Shown: one piece after another, positions 22,451 to 40,214 of the stretch
Numbering within the stretch: position 1 is the first letter of the stretch
Layout of the letters: each line of letters starts with the position of its first letter
NCBI RefSeq assembly: GCF_900090045.1
Contig: NC_041783.1
Coordinates: 2,172,001-2,236,000 of the forward strand
DNA length: 64,000 bases
DNA from: Plasmodium malariae
Taxonomy: Eukaryota; Apicomplexa; Aconoidasida; Haemosporida; Plasmodiidae
Reading direction: 5' to 3'
Notes under the pieces: model-generated
What the model was told of the DNA's origin: nothing
What the model saw: only the letters and a program-made list of their open reading frames with translations
Databases searched by the model: none
Made by a program: the position numbers and the translations under genes

Positions 22451-23452
22451 TTATAAGAAAACTAAAATAACTATAAATGTAATTAACAAAATTAGAAGAA
22501 AAATGTTACAAATAGCCTGAAATGTGCTACATCCGAAGTACTGCCTTGTATAGCTGGAAAAGGTGGAAAGAAAAAATATAAAAATATAACATTATATGAC
22601 TTAATTATACATGGAGTATGTGAAACTTATATATAAACTAAGAAACGGGTAAATATACGTGAAGTTACGAATGAACTTACGCATAGTCCACATACGTATA
22701 TATATATATATATATATATGTACGTATAACTATATTAATTTATAATTTTTCGCGTACATGCATTTATACGTATGTACAATCATACATATACACATTCATA
22801 CATATATACATTTATATATATATACATTCATACATATATACATTTATACATATACACATTCATACATATATACATTTATGCATATATACATTCATACATA
22901 TATACATTTATGCATATACACATTCATACATATATACATTTATACATATACACATTCATACATATATACATTTATGCATATATACATTTATATATATATA
23001 TATATATTTAAAGAGCATGAACAAGTGAAAATGTAAAAAAATTTGTTTTGTTACTTTCTGAAAAAAAAGTCTCCGATTCTTCGTGAAAAGGAAGAAGCAT
23101 ATGAGTCGTTATTTCTCGTATTAGTCGTGTCATTCTGCATGTAGGCGTGATATGGTGTATTTATTAATCTCTCTGTGTAACTATTTAATATAGGTAAATC
23201 GCTATCCCCATTTAATGTATTTGAGCGTTGTATATTATTTATTTCATTGTAATATTGAATGGAGTATTCTCTATCTTTTTCAACTTGTAATTGCTTATAT
23301 ACTTTCTCATTTTTAATAATTTCATTTATCATATCTTCAGTCTTTCGTTTTTCAATTAATTCGTTTTCCTCTAATATTCTTTGTTCATAATTTTGTTTGT
23401 GAGTCTTTCTGTATTCTTCTAAAACGTCTGATTCTAGCAATTTCTCTTTCAT
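22451..23452 (-). CDS. Tail-anchored protein with coiled-coil-like cytosolic part
   Basis: Exon 23452-23055 joins exon 22553-22451 in phase (AA|C) across GTAACA and TTTTCCAG. From Met 23452 (MKEKLLESDVLEEYRKTHKQ) the product is 166 residues: a highly charged helical N-terminus (about 1-70), a polar linker, a basic patch SFSRRIGDFFFRN, then a single C-terminal hydrophobic segment ICNIFLLILLITFIVILVFL ending at the stop. That layout is typical of tail-anchored ER, Golgi or mitochondrial proteins. An acceptor CTACAG sits directly before the Met, so an upstream exon (or a 5' UTR intron) is likely and the true N-terminus is uncertain. No SNARE zero-layer residue is obvious. Family not recognised. 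Confidence 0.6.
22780..23005. repeat. Imperfect tandem repeat of CATACATATATACATT units, about 30-bp higher period
   Basis: Units alternate ACATTCATACATATAT and ACATTTATGCATATAT. The array lies inside the intron of the tail-anchored gene. Tyr-Ile-His frames on the + strand through it are artefacts. Confidence 0.85.
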
Positions 23453-23453
23453 C

Positions 23454-24945
23454 CTGTAGGGGAGAATATGCATAAACATACATACATATATATATGCATA
23501 TGTATATATATATGTGTAAATTTATTTAAATTGCTCATATGCGCCCCCATTAACATGTAAACAGTTTAACATGAGCACGTAAGCACAAAAGCTAATAACA
23601 AGGGGTTGTATTACTTGCGATATGCCTTCCTACGTATATATCATGTAGATAAATTTAGTTACTGCAAACATAGTAATTTGAATTTTTATTTATTTTTATT
23701 TTATTCTTCTTCCTTGATAACAATATGAATAATAGATCTTAACTTTTCTATTATTAATATGTTGTAGAATATAAAAATGTAATGGTAATACACCAAAATG
23801 AATTTTATAATTAAAGAGTGAAGAAGTTAATAATTTTGACGTGATGTATTTTATTTGGTTCAATTTATAAACGTCATTTTTTTTTTTTTTTTTATAGAAG
23901 CGTTGATATTATCTATTGATTGATATTATGGTAATAATACGTTAAACACGTACAGCATAGTAAATTTTGGTAAGAGCATGAGTGTTAATGACTTTTCTCT
24001 GTGAATAAATATATATTATACTATTTTAGAATGTACAAATATTTATAACAACTAAAAAGTAGTTAAGTAAAAATGAACTAGTTTTCTTTTATAAAAGGTT
24101 GTTTCTACTTTATTCCAAGGGAAACTATTGCAAAGGGAGTTTTTCTTTATTTTTAATTTAATGATGAAGAGGAAAAAATATAAGGGTTATTAACAAAAGT
24201 ATATATATTTATATATTCAAGTACGTAGGTGCGTAAATCTGAAAAAAAATGTTAGAACAATAATGGTTAAAAAAAAAAAAAAAAAAGAAAGAAAGGTTAA
24301 CAGGAAAAAAGAAGAATTTTAGAAAATTATAAATAATAAAAAAATTAAGCTGACAAAATGAGGAGGAGGTGGGGCGGTGGAGAAATGTAATAAGGAAGAT
24401 TGGAAAAATGACAAATAGGAAAAATAAGCTGGAAAATTGACAGGTTAGAAAATTAAGTTAAAAAAACGACAAACTGTTAGAAAAAAAAAAAAAAAAAATT
24501 TATGTGTCACAAGGGAACCAACTGTATAGTATATATGACAATTACATACGAATATAATTTTAATTATATATAGAATTCCATATATGAGAATGAAATGCAA
24601 ACTTTACAAGGAATGATAATAAATGAAACTCAAATATGATGTACTTTTCAAGATGAAAAGTTCTAAAAAGTAAAAATTATAAAGAGAATTTTATAAAATA
24701 TGTATATATATGTATACATTTATGTGCTTATATTTTATAAATTATTGAATTCTGAATAATTTTGAGAAAACAAAATAGCATGGAAAAATGGCAACAAAAA
24801 AAGTGTAATAATAATAATAATATAGATTTTACTTTTTTTATTAATTGACAGATAAGGAAGGTATGTTTTTTTAATATTGTGTCTGCATTTTGTGTTGTAA
24901 AAATTTTTTTTTTTTTTTTTCGTCATAATTACTCTTTATGCACAT
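23454..24945. other. Region upstream of the tail-anchored gene, no firm gene
   Basis: It holds poly-A and poly-T tracts. On the - strand, segments at about 23948-23990 and 23697-23750 have coding-like short frames with plausible acceptors and may be upstream exons of the tail-anchored gene or of another small gene. I could not join them convincingly. Confidence 0.4.
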
Positions 24946-26061
24946 TTATCTTCTTTTGCGTGTCGTCATGCGGCTTCTAAAAATTAGTAAAAAAAGAAAA
25001 AGAAAAAGAATAAATAAATGAATATAAAAAAGGAAAAATTAGGAAAATTAAGAAAATTAAGAAAATTAAGAAAATTAAGAAAATTAAGAAAATTAAGAAA
25101 ATAAAGAAAATTAAGGAAATAAAGAAAATTAAGAAAATAAAGAAAATTAAGAAAATAAAGAAAATAAATAAATTAATTAAAAAAAAAAAAAAAGAAAAGA
25201 AAAAAGCGTCATCTCTTAAAGGGGCATTATGCAAAAATGTATAATTTGAACAAATAGAATAACAATTAAGGAACATACACTTTTATGTATTATTAATAAA
25301 TAAGTGGTATTTATTGCGAACCTGCTACTATGTGGTTCATCGGTTTCTTCATTAGCAGTTAGATTCTTTTTAGCTCTTCCCCTTTTCCCTTTCGTTTTTT
25401 TTTTTTGATCTAATATTGCTTTCTCCTTTTCCTTTTGTTTTAAACTCAAGTTGGAAAGTGGTACATCCACATAGGGCATTGAGTTTGTCGTTGAAGATTT
25501 TGTAAGAGGCATATCCTTTTTTTTCCTTTTCTTTTCTACTTTTTTCTTCCCCTTTTTTTTTGGTTTTTTTGATTTATAATCTTCTCCACTTTCACTAATC
25601 TCTTTTTTATAGTTGCTATCGTTAGCTGAGTCATTTATTGTTTCCGTTACATATTGCTGCTCATCATATTTTATGTTTTCCATTTTATTGTTTGTCTCTT
25701 GAGTTTCCTTTTTTTTCGATGATCCCTTTCTTTTGGGAATATTTTTTTTTTCTTCCTTTTCCTTTTTTTTATATGCAACATTAGTAGATATGTTTGGCGG
25801 ATTTTGTTTTTTGTTCCTTCCTGTGTATTTAATTATAAACAAACAGACAGATAAGAATATAAAAAGATTAATTACTATGATATATAGTAGCTTTTCGTTA
25901 TTTTCTTTTAAGTGCTTCCATTTATTTGTAAATTTGAATGTATAATTAGCACTTATATCTATTATATTGTTTATCTTTTTATAAAGGAATGAACAGAAAA
26001 TTTTGAAAAAACTAATTAGCACATTTCCTTCGGAGTGCTTAGCTGTTGTAACATTTTCCAT
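24946..26061 (-). CDS. Single-pass membrane protein with long Lys-rich tail, unknown function
   Basis: Exon 1 is 26061-25322, followed by a short last exon 24976-24946. The join is in phase with a weak donor (CAG|GTTCGC) and a good acceptor (TTTTTAG), giving an end SSRSRMTTRKRR. If the phase is read differently the stop is at 24929. Residues about 60-80 (LLYIIVINLFIFLSVCLFII) form one membrane helix. The remainder is very basic (KKKGKKKVEKKRKKK) and low in structure, like ribosome-receptor or nuclear-envelope proteins, but no domain is recognisable. The intron contains the 9-bp repeat listed separately. Confidence 0.65.
25035..25170. repeat. 9-bp tandem repeat GAAAATTAA with GAAAATAAA variants
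   Basis: About 14 short units lie inside the last intron of the single-pass membrane protein gene. On the - strand they read as a hydrophobic Phe-Leu-Ile repeat, which is not protein. Confidence 0.85.
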
Positions 26062-26477
26062 TTTGTTAAGTATAAAATATGTTATAAGTTTAAGAGAGAA
26101 AAGGAAAAAAAAAAAAAAAAAATTGCAGGTCTTTGCCGCTTAATATATTTTATAATTTGTGTGTACGCTAAAAATAGGAATGTAACACAAGATCAAGTCG
26201 ACAAATATACATACAAAGAATTAAAATATATGGCGAATATGTATATGTAAATATATACGTGTGTGTGTTTGTGAGTTTATATATGCTTGTGTGAGTTTAT
26301 AAACTTAAGTATAATGCTATAATTTACGCTTCCAAAAGGCTTTTGTTAAATAAACACCTCAAAGTAAACTTATAAGAAAAAAAAAAGAGAAAAGAAGGAA
26401 ATGAGAAATAAAGAAAGGCAAAAAAGGAAAAACCCAACAGAGCAAAACAGAATTTTCTTTATGTATGTATGTATCTA

Positions 26478-26522
<45 letters not shown>

Positions 26523-27521
26523 TTCATGTATGCATTTATATACATTTGTGTTTACGTATAAGCAGGATGTACTTATAAATGTTAATGTACATGAAAAGTC
26601 CAAATTATTTTTCCATAAAAATTTTCATTTAATTTTCTTTTTTTATCTTTTTGTTTGTTTCTTTTTTTGTTTGTTTCTTTTTTTGTTTGTTTCTTTTTTT
26701 GTTTGTTTCCTTTTTTGTTTGTTTCCTTTTTTGTTTGTTTCTTTTTTTCCTTTTTTCCATTTTTCCTCTTTTTCTTTTCCCGCCTTCTTTTCTGTTCCTT
26801 TTTTTTTTTTTTTTTGGGCTTATAAAGGGGTGCATTTTAATTTTTAAAAATAAAAAATATATTAAAGGCACCTACTTTTTTGGAAGCTAAACAAGTAATT
26901 TATACTTTTTCCTAAAGCATTTAAGTATATATATCTATATACAAATAAATGGTTGCAAATGTATGTTTATTTCTACATATTAAGAGAACAAAACAGATTA
27001 AAATAGAACAAGTAAAAAAAAAAAATGTTATGGAAACACTTATTTAGGAACGTGTAAATATATAGCTACTTTTTTAGGCTTAAAATGTAGAAGCGGTTTT
27101 CAAATAGACAATTAATACCTACAAGGAAAATATACCTTTCTTTATGATATTTAAAACATTTTTTAAGTTCAGTTGTATATAATGAATACACATGAATGCA
27201 TAAGTATATGTAAAAATGTAAGTATATGTACATTTGAACGTCTAAATATTAAACCTTATGCACATTTATAAAAATTACAAATTAAAAAAAAATAGAGATA
27301 TAAATAAAAAAAAAAAAAAAAAAAAGAAAGGAAAAATTTTTTATTTACAATTAAAATAAGCTCTAATTATTGTATGTGGGTATTTTATAAAATTTTCAAA
27401 CATTTCTTGTGCACACATATGTATATTTGACAAATTGAAGATTAAAAATAAAAGAATTTTTATATGTACTGATCCTTTTAAACGTTAAATAAGAGTGTTT
27501 TAAAAAATAGCAATAAAATGT
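26062..27521. other. Upstream region of the single-pass membrane protein; repeats only
   Basis: It includes a (TA)n run at about 26479-26520, the 16-bp T-rich repeat below, poly-T at 26800-26815 and poly-A at 27306-27325. I see no supportable exon. Confidence 0.5.
26648..26745. repeat. 16-bp T-rich tandem repeat (CTTTTTTTGTTTGTTT), about 6 copies
   Basis: Intergenic and nearly perfect, with a later T-to-C variant (TTTCCTTTTTTG). It has no coding context despite open frames on both strands. Confidence 0.85.
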
Positions 27522-27704
27522 ATGACGCAAAGTTATACACCCTTTGATTATTCGAAAAACAAAAACTTTATATATGCGGTTAGAGGTAGCGTTAAAAATG
27601 AAGCTCATAGGAAAAGGAAATACATGAGAGTAAATATATATGCATGCATATAAAAATTTAGGAACATACACCTGTGTGTACAGAGGTTTTTAGAATATAC
27701 GTAA
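27522..27704 (+). CDS. Candidate two-exon basic small protein (42 residues)
   Basis: Exon 27522-27629 (36 codons) ends at AGA|GTAAAT. Exon 27684-27704 follows GTGTACAG, in phase 0, and ends ACG TAA. The product MTQSYTPFDYSKNKNFIYAV continues RGSVKNEAHRKRKYMRR. The composition is coding-like and basic, compatible with a ribosomal or RNA-associated small protein, but I recognise no family. The proposed intron is only 54 bases, near the lower limit, so this is tentative. Confidence 0.3.
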
Positions 27705-28279
27705 CTATAAAAAGGAGGAAATGTATACATGTATTCCTATAATTAAACAATATTAAAAGACTTATAGGTCGATGTTGGTATTTTTTTGATATATATCACA
27801 AATATGACATAATTGATATTAAGATATTAAAATATTATTAAATCCTTCGCAATGTTTTATTTAAATATTTTGATATAATAATGCTTCATGAATTAATAAT
27901 GGGAGTTATAATTTTCCATGTAGCTAAAATTACGTAGAGCTTGTTTATTTTATTTTTTGCTGCTGTTTTTTCTATACTTTCTTGCATTTTTATGCTTATT
28001 TGCTTGCTATTATTTTTACAATTTTTTCTATATCTATTTGGAATATTACGTATATTTTTTTTCCATTTTTTCCACATTTATTATTTTAAGGTGGAATATA
28101 AAAAATAAAATTATAAAAAGTGGAAAATAGTAAAAAAAAAAAAAAAAAGAAAGTAAGAACAATATAGCAAGACAGAAAAGAAAAAATGAAATAGAAATAA
28201 TAGAAAAAAAAGAAAAGGATCGCGCTTCTGCTATGAACTGCTTTCATATATCGAATTAACTTCAAATTTAAAAGGAAAA
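27705..28279. other. Region upstream of the LRRC23-like gene
   Basis: A/T-rich, with poly-A at 28132-28149. No gene seen. Confidence 0.5.
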
Positions 28280-29209
28280 ATGGAAGAGTCAAGTAAAAAT
28301 AGAAACATAAATAATACGAAAAAGATAAGCAATAAAGATAATTATGAAAACAAGAAGATAAATGGTGAAGATGTGAAAGAATTTAACGATGAAAATTATA
28401 TTAGTAAGAATAATAGTGATGTTAAATATGACAGTAGTGATGAGAATGCAAATGATCCTTTATTTAACATAAAGGAAGGATTGACGCAGTTAGAAAAAAC
28501 ACTATGTGGTAAGGGGTATGCCTTCAGCAATCTAATTTGTAAAAATAAAAACCTGAGCTCTATTCCAAAAGAAATAGAAAAATACATACACTTGAAGTAT
28601 ATAAATATGTCTCACAATAAAATTGAAGATATTACAAATTTGTATCAATTACCTTCCGTCATTTTTTTAGATATATCATATAATTTAATTAAAAATATAG
28701 GACAATTAAAGAATACATTTTTAAAAAATTGTATATACATAAACTTGTCTCATAACATAATTAAAAATGTGGAAGACGTAAAATTGAAAAGCATACTTGA
28801 ATTTGACTTATCATATAATAATATAGATAGACTAGACATACACATCTCTTATACAGTAAAAAAATTAATTATATCTAATAATAATATTAAAAAATTAAGT
28901 TTTAAAAACATGTTACCTAATTTAGAATTCTTAGATATATCTTCTAATCCTATTGAAAATCTAGAATTTTATGAAGATACACCCAACATAAATGTTTTAA
29001 AAATAAATAATAATTCTACTATACAAATGAACCAGTTGATTTATTTAAATAATCTTAAATTCTTAAAACATTTAGACATGGAAAATTATCTCTATTTCAA
29101 GGACAAATCATATAAAGAAGTAAAGCAAATTCTTTTAGAAAATACCAAAGATATTAACTTATTAACATTTAATGGCAATCGTATTGTCAACAAAATGATG
29201 AAAAATTAA
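28280..29209 (+). CDS. LRRC23-like leucine-rich-repeat protein
   Basis: This is a 309-residue single-exon protein. After a polar N-terminus (1-60), residues about 70-309 carry six to eight LRRs of about 22 residues (for example LKYINMSHNKIEDITNLYQL, VIFLDISYNLIKNI, FLDISSNPIENL). The opening block, GKGYAF..LICKNKNLSSI..YIHLKYINMSHN, closely follows the start of LRRC23 (GNGLAH..VKERDLTDI..YIHLRYVDISEN). The C-terminal cap with SYKEVKQILLENTKDINLL matches the LRRC23 cap (SYRQEALVQMPYLERLD). LRRC23 is a radial-spoke component of motile cilia. In Plasmodium the only flagellum is that of the male gamete, so an axonemal role there is the natural inference. Alternatives are other short LRR proteins of the PP1-regulator type. 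Confidence 0.75.
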   Translation: MEESSKNRNINNTKKISNKDNYENKKINGEDVKEFNDENYISKNNSDVKYDSSDENANDPLFNIKEGLTQLEKTLCGKGYAFSNLICKNKNLSSIPKEIEKYIHLKYINMSHNKIEDITNLYQLPSVIFLDISYNLIKNIGQLKNTFLKNCIYINLSHNIIKNVEDVKLKSILEFDLSYNNIDRLDIHISYTVKKLIISNNNIKKLSFKNMLPNLEFLDISSNPIENLEFYEDTPNINVLKINNNSTIQMNQLIYLNNLKFLKHLDMENYLYFKDKSYKEVKQILLENTKDINLLTFNGNRIVNKMMKN

Positions 29210-29594
29210 TAATGCTTCGAAAATAAAGAAGTGGGAGGAGGCCAGCACATGCAAGATTATTCTAGTGAAGAACATCTAAGAAGTTATTCCTTTTTCTTTT
29301 AGCACATACATACATAAATATATATATACATATTTTACCGTATTTTTTTTCTTTTTTTTTTTTTTTTTTTTTTTTACATCCCATGAAGCTGCTTATTCTT
29401 TGTGGATAAAACCAAAAAAAAAAAAAAAAAAAAAAAATTAATCAAAAGGAAGCAAAAATTTTAAACAATAGCCTTTACATTTCAAGGAAATAATAATAGT
29501 ATGCATGAAAAAAATGTATGATAAAGGAAAAGTTACCTAGTAGTGTTGTTTAATTTCATAAACGGGTCTATGGCATAGAAAAATGTTTTTCATT
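29210..29594. other. Convergent 3' intergenic region
   Basis: It contains poly-T at 29350-29375 and poly-A at 29414-29436, and no coding segment supported beyond the small gene to its right. An open - strand frame at 29541-29618 overlaps that gene's last exon. Confidence 0.5.
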
Positions 29595-30236
29595 TCACTC
29601 CTCTTCAACCATACAGCGCTTAAATAACAAAACAAGATATTATTAAAAAGCACGGAAAACACTCTCAGGTTTTTGTACTTCCTTGTGTACGTGGGTGTAC
29701 ATGAATATATCCACTTAGATATGTATGAGTTTACTGGTATATATATAGGTATGCATGCATGTAGATGGGTGGGTGTATGCGCACACGCTGTATCAACCCA
29801 TGACCTTTAAGGATATGTTAAAACAATTCATAAGGTATCTTTGGCAGAATGGTAGAAACATCATAATATTACTAATTACAGTGAAGCAATTTTCCTAAAA
29901 ATTTTAGTTTATTTTTTCGTTACCTCTTTTTTTTAGCATATACTTACAAGAAAAAAGTAAGACAGCTTTCTAAGTTTTTTTTTTTTTCTTTTTTATCTCT
30001 AATACTTTAAAGTAAAAGAACAGTAAAAATATTAAGAAACTGTATAAAAAATAAATCAGTCTCTTCAAGAAAAAAAAAAAAAAAATGATAACCACTGTTC
30101 TGAAATATGAAAAAAGTATTTATTTTTGTTGTTTTAGTAAGCTTACATTATTATTTTTAAATCTCAAAATACGTAAATATGAGGGTAAACAAAGATGTGC
30201 ACAAATGCAAAAACCAATGTTCTTCTTTAGCTTCAT
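29595..30236 (-). CDS. Candidate three-exon small Cys-rich protein (67 residues)
   Basis: Exons 30236-30147, 29894-29805 and 29618-29595 all join in phase 0. The first donor (GTAAGC) and second acceptor (TTTTTAG) are good; the second donor (GTCATG) is weak. The product starts MKLKKNIGFCICAHLCLPSY, continues with a hydrophobic second exon (ENCFTVISNIMMFLPFCQRY) and ends KRCMVEEE. An upstream exon may exist, because an acceptor TACACAG lies nine bases before the Met. A 33-codon ORF on the + strand at 29800-29898 lies antisense to exon 2; only one of the two is likely real. No family recognised. Confidence 0.4.
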
Positions 30237-36232
<5,996 letters not shown>

Positions 36233-37054
36233 TATTTTTTAAAATATATCTATGCAAGTGCGTAGGAATGCGCACATACTTGTTTTTAACTTTATTTTTT
36301 AATGCATAAAAGTATTTATTAATTTATTTAAGAAAAAAAAAAAACTTATGATTTATGGTTTTCTATTTTTAATTTTTCATTTAACACATTTTTGTTATTT
36401 TTGGCCTATATTTTATCAATCTAAAAAAATTGTATTATATTATATCACATTTCATTGTATTTTATTTTATTTTTATATATTTTTACTTTTTAATGCAACA
36501 TCGCAACAGAGCCCATGTTTTTGTAAACATTTTTATTTAATTATGATCTCATTGTTATTTAAAACTTCTCTATTTTTTTAACATCAAACTTGCGTACGTA
36601 TATATATATATATATGTACATATATATGTATATGCATAAGCATAATTCCCTTTTTCATTTATTTTTAAAATAATCAGAATTGCAGTATTCTAATAAGTGA
36701 ATATGGAAAAACAACTAGTTTGATATAAAATTGCTCAATGTGGGAGTGTCTATTTTTACGTTTATGTAGTGTGCAAAATAAGATAAAGGAATTCCAAGGG
36801 TTTTCAAAGAAAGAGTCGATTTAATTCAAAATGAAAATATTATGCATTGATAAAATTCGGAAAATGGAAAGATGTGCTATAGTGAATTTCAAAAATGTAA
36901 TATTAAAAAAATAATGAAAAGGATTAAAAAGGAGTAAAACGGAGAAAATTGGAGTAATATAGCATAAAATGGATATTATTTACATTGTAAACACCATATA
37001 AACATAGTAAATGTTGTGCAAATATTTTTTACGGGGAAAGGGATAATATGCAGC
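36233..37054. other. Convergent 3' intergenic region
   Basis: It lies between the NF-YB and kinesin stops. It contains a short (TA)n run near 36600 and no exon-like sequence. Confidence 0.5.
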
Positions 37055-40000
37055 TTAACCTTTCTTGCTCTTATGCAATGTTTGTCTTTCATTTATTTTC
37101 TGATACAAAGAAACTATATTTTTATCCATATCTTTTATTAATAAACAAGGGCTGTCCATTTGGCTACTTTGCTCTAATTGGGGATGGTTGAAATCATATA
37201 CTTTTTTGAATTCTTTATAGTTATAGTTAGGTATATTTAATGTTTTTTTTCCATTCATTAATATAACATTATATTTTTTTTTGTACACGTTTTTCAGAAT
37301 TTTGGCTAGTTTTTCTACATTTGTAAATAAAGAAATGGCTAGTAAATTTATTTCTATCATGATTTTAATTTTTTCGTTTAATTGATTTAATTCTATTTTG
37401 TATATCTCATCAATATCTAAATAGACATGTTTAATGTCGTGTTCATCCTTTGTTTGTTTATCATAAATAGAAATTGTCTTATACATTGGGAGTAAAAATG
37501 GATCATCTTTTAATTCGTTCTTTTCTAATATTTTGGATGATATAAAGTTTGAACTTATATCTTGAGAAATTCCCCGGCTGATATTCTTCTGTGAAGGTGC
37601 ATTATCAACCCATGCACTCATCTCGGGGTATTGCTTTAATGTATTATTTTCTATAGTACGCGTAAATTCATCCTCTTCAATTTTGTTAGAAGTAGACGAA
37701 TAATCTTGTTTTTGACAGAGATCTATAGGTAACCTGCTTAAATCGTTTAATGTATGATCTTTTATTTGACATATTGATAAGCTTTTATTTGTACATAGTT
37801 GATGAGGATAATAATTTTGAATACCTGTTTCCGTTTCATTTCGTTTTGAATGTATAAGATCATTTAAATATATTTCATTATTAATTAAATCTTTTTTTTT
37901 CTTTTTTAATATTTTGGTTAAGTAATTTTTATATCTTTTTAATTCTTCTTTATTATTTTCTTCAGATTTAATAATTTTAATTAAATTGTTTATGATGGAT
38001 CGTTTCTCTTTAACTATATCAGAAAACTTCTTTCGAATAGCATGAGTAAATAATACTAAGAGTTTATTTATAACTGTATTATAAGTATGGTTTAACGTTT
38101 TTAATACATTTCTTTTTTTATTATGTATAAGATGTTTTTCAAAAAATTGGGGGTCATCACCCTTGTTTTCATCTACCAGAAATTGAAAATTCTCAGTATT
38201 CGAATCAAAACTTTCATAAGTATTATTATCATCAGAAGAGTCGTTTCTACAGTTTTCAGACTTTGATGAATGTTTACTTCTACTAATTTTTTTAATTCTT
38301 TGTTTAATCTTTTTACATCTTTTTGCGAAAATTAAGCTATTTATAAAATCGTCTATTTTATAGCTATTCAAATTTAAGCAAATTAAAATGTAAGTGAAAG
38401 AGTTTCCATTTAGGCTGTTCTAAAAAGGGAGATGTAATGAGAGTTGTGAGGAAGCGGTGTATATGCCATGGTATGTTTGTTGTATATAACTATAGCAAAC
38501 TATATAACAAGAAAAGATAAAAATTAACTTTGCTACTTTAGAATAGTTTTATAATTTTTTTTTTTTTTTTTAAAAAAAGACAGCACCTTTAGCAGTCTTG
38601 TCAATTTAGAATCTCTATACGGGACATGAACACTGGCAGAGCAAATGGCCTCATTTTTTAGTATCTCGTTTTCCTTTTTTTTTTCCATATTTTGAATGAT
38701 TCTATTCTTTGTACTTAAAGCAATTATAACTCTATTTAGAACAGACAGAGTGTTATTGATATTTATCAGCTCCTTTTTGTTAACCATCCTTTAGTAGAAA
38801 GAACAGACACAAAAGTTGTATTAGTGTATGTACACTAGCATATATGAATAACATTTTATTATTAACGCCATGCTATTTTTTTTTCATTTTTCTAATAATC
38901 CTAACTCTATATCGTTAAATTTTTCGGATCCAGCCAAATCGATAAAATTTATTTGAGAAATAAGTTGCTTTTCCCTTAAAAAATGTAAGAATATGTTAGA
39001 ATTTATAAGCGCGTACGTATACATATATATATATTATGTATGTGTACATATGCACATATACATATAGGCGAACTTATAATTGCATCCATCCTGCAGCCAC
39101 TATATTTGAGGCACCTGTGTTGATAAACAGTCAAAAGGCAATGGGATCTCGAGGACACCAAATTTTTTTTTGTAGCATGAGTTTTTCTATATTTAAAACA
39201 TAAGTTAATGATATCTGTAACCTAAAAGTGAATGGAAAGAAAAAACAGTCATGATAAATTGTCATAATATATTAGTTAAAATGAAATCTTCATAATAATC
39301 TCTTTTTTACATCATCAATGTTCTTTATGGGTAGCATTGTAATATTTTCCACATATGTCTACAATTGTTGCAGGAAACAATAGAAAATAGTATAAGCTAA
39401 AATATGAAAAAAAAAAATTTTTTTTTTTTTTTTTTTTTTTTCTTGTTTTTTCTTTTTTTTTTTCTTTTTAACATTCCCCTTTTCATCTTCTCTAATTATA
39501 TTATCATGAAATTGAGAATAATACTTGATTATGTCATCAGTGGTTGTTGATAACTGAGAAAGTTGAAATATTTTTCCTGAAAGAATGGGGGATAAATGCG
39601 CAATGATCTATAAATACAATTCATATTTGTTTTGTTTTGTATTACTTTGTCTTTGTATTGTTCATGTACATTTTAGTATGTATGTATGTATATGTGCGAA
39701 TATAAATGTTTCTGTTTGGGCACATGTACATACCCAAGTCTCTAATTTTTTCTAGATATATTTCAATTATTGACACAGAAATTTCGGCGTTCTGAAAATA
39801 ATAAATGAGGCTTCATCTTTTTTGAAAAAAGAAATAAAAGGAAAAAAAAATACAATACTATACACTACAATAATAAAAAAAGAGTTATATGTTTTACACA
39901 CCTTACTTATATTTTTCAAGTCAAAAAAGTAATTCATGCAAAAGAAAATTAGTCCATTATTTTCTTTATTTTCTGAATTAGATCCATCACCATATATTGT

Positions 40001-40182
40001 ATATGTTTTTCCACTATTGGTGTTTCCATAAGCCAATATGGAGCTGTTATAACCGTCTTAATATAAAAAACGCAGATATAGGCGAAAACTGTGAAATCTG
40101 AGTATAATTTATATGTCTACGTACGTGCATATCTATACATACATACATACATACATGTACACACACATACTTACACAAGCAC

Positions 40183-40214
<32 letters not shown>

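Noticed and set aside
22758..23036. Tyr-Ile-His-rich ORFs on the + strand
   Set aside because: They are translations of the CATACATATA repeat inside an intron of the - strand gene.
25216..25321. C-terminal hydrophobic segment (LLIIHKSVCSLIVILFV) of the single-pass membrane gene
   Set aside because: It lies after the likely donor at 25321 and before the intronic repeat. I favour splicing, though the weak donor means a second membrane segment is not excluded.
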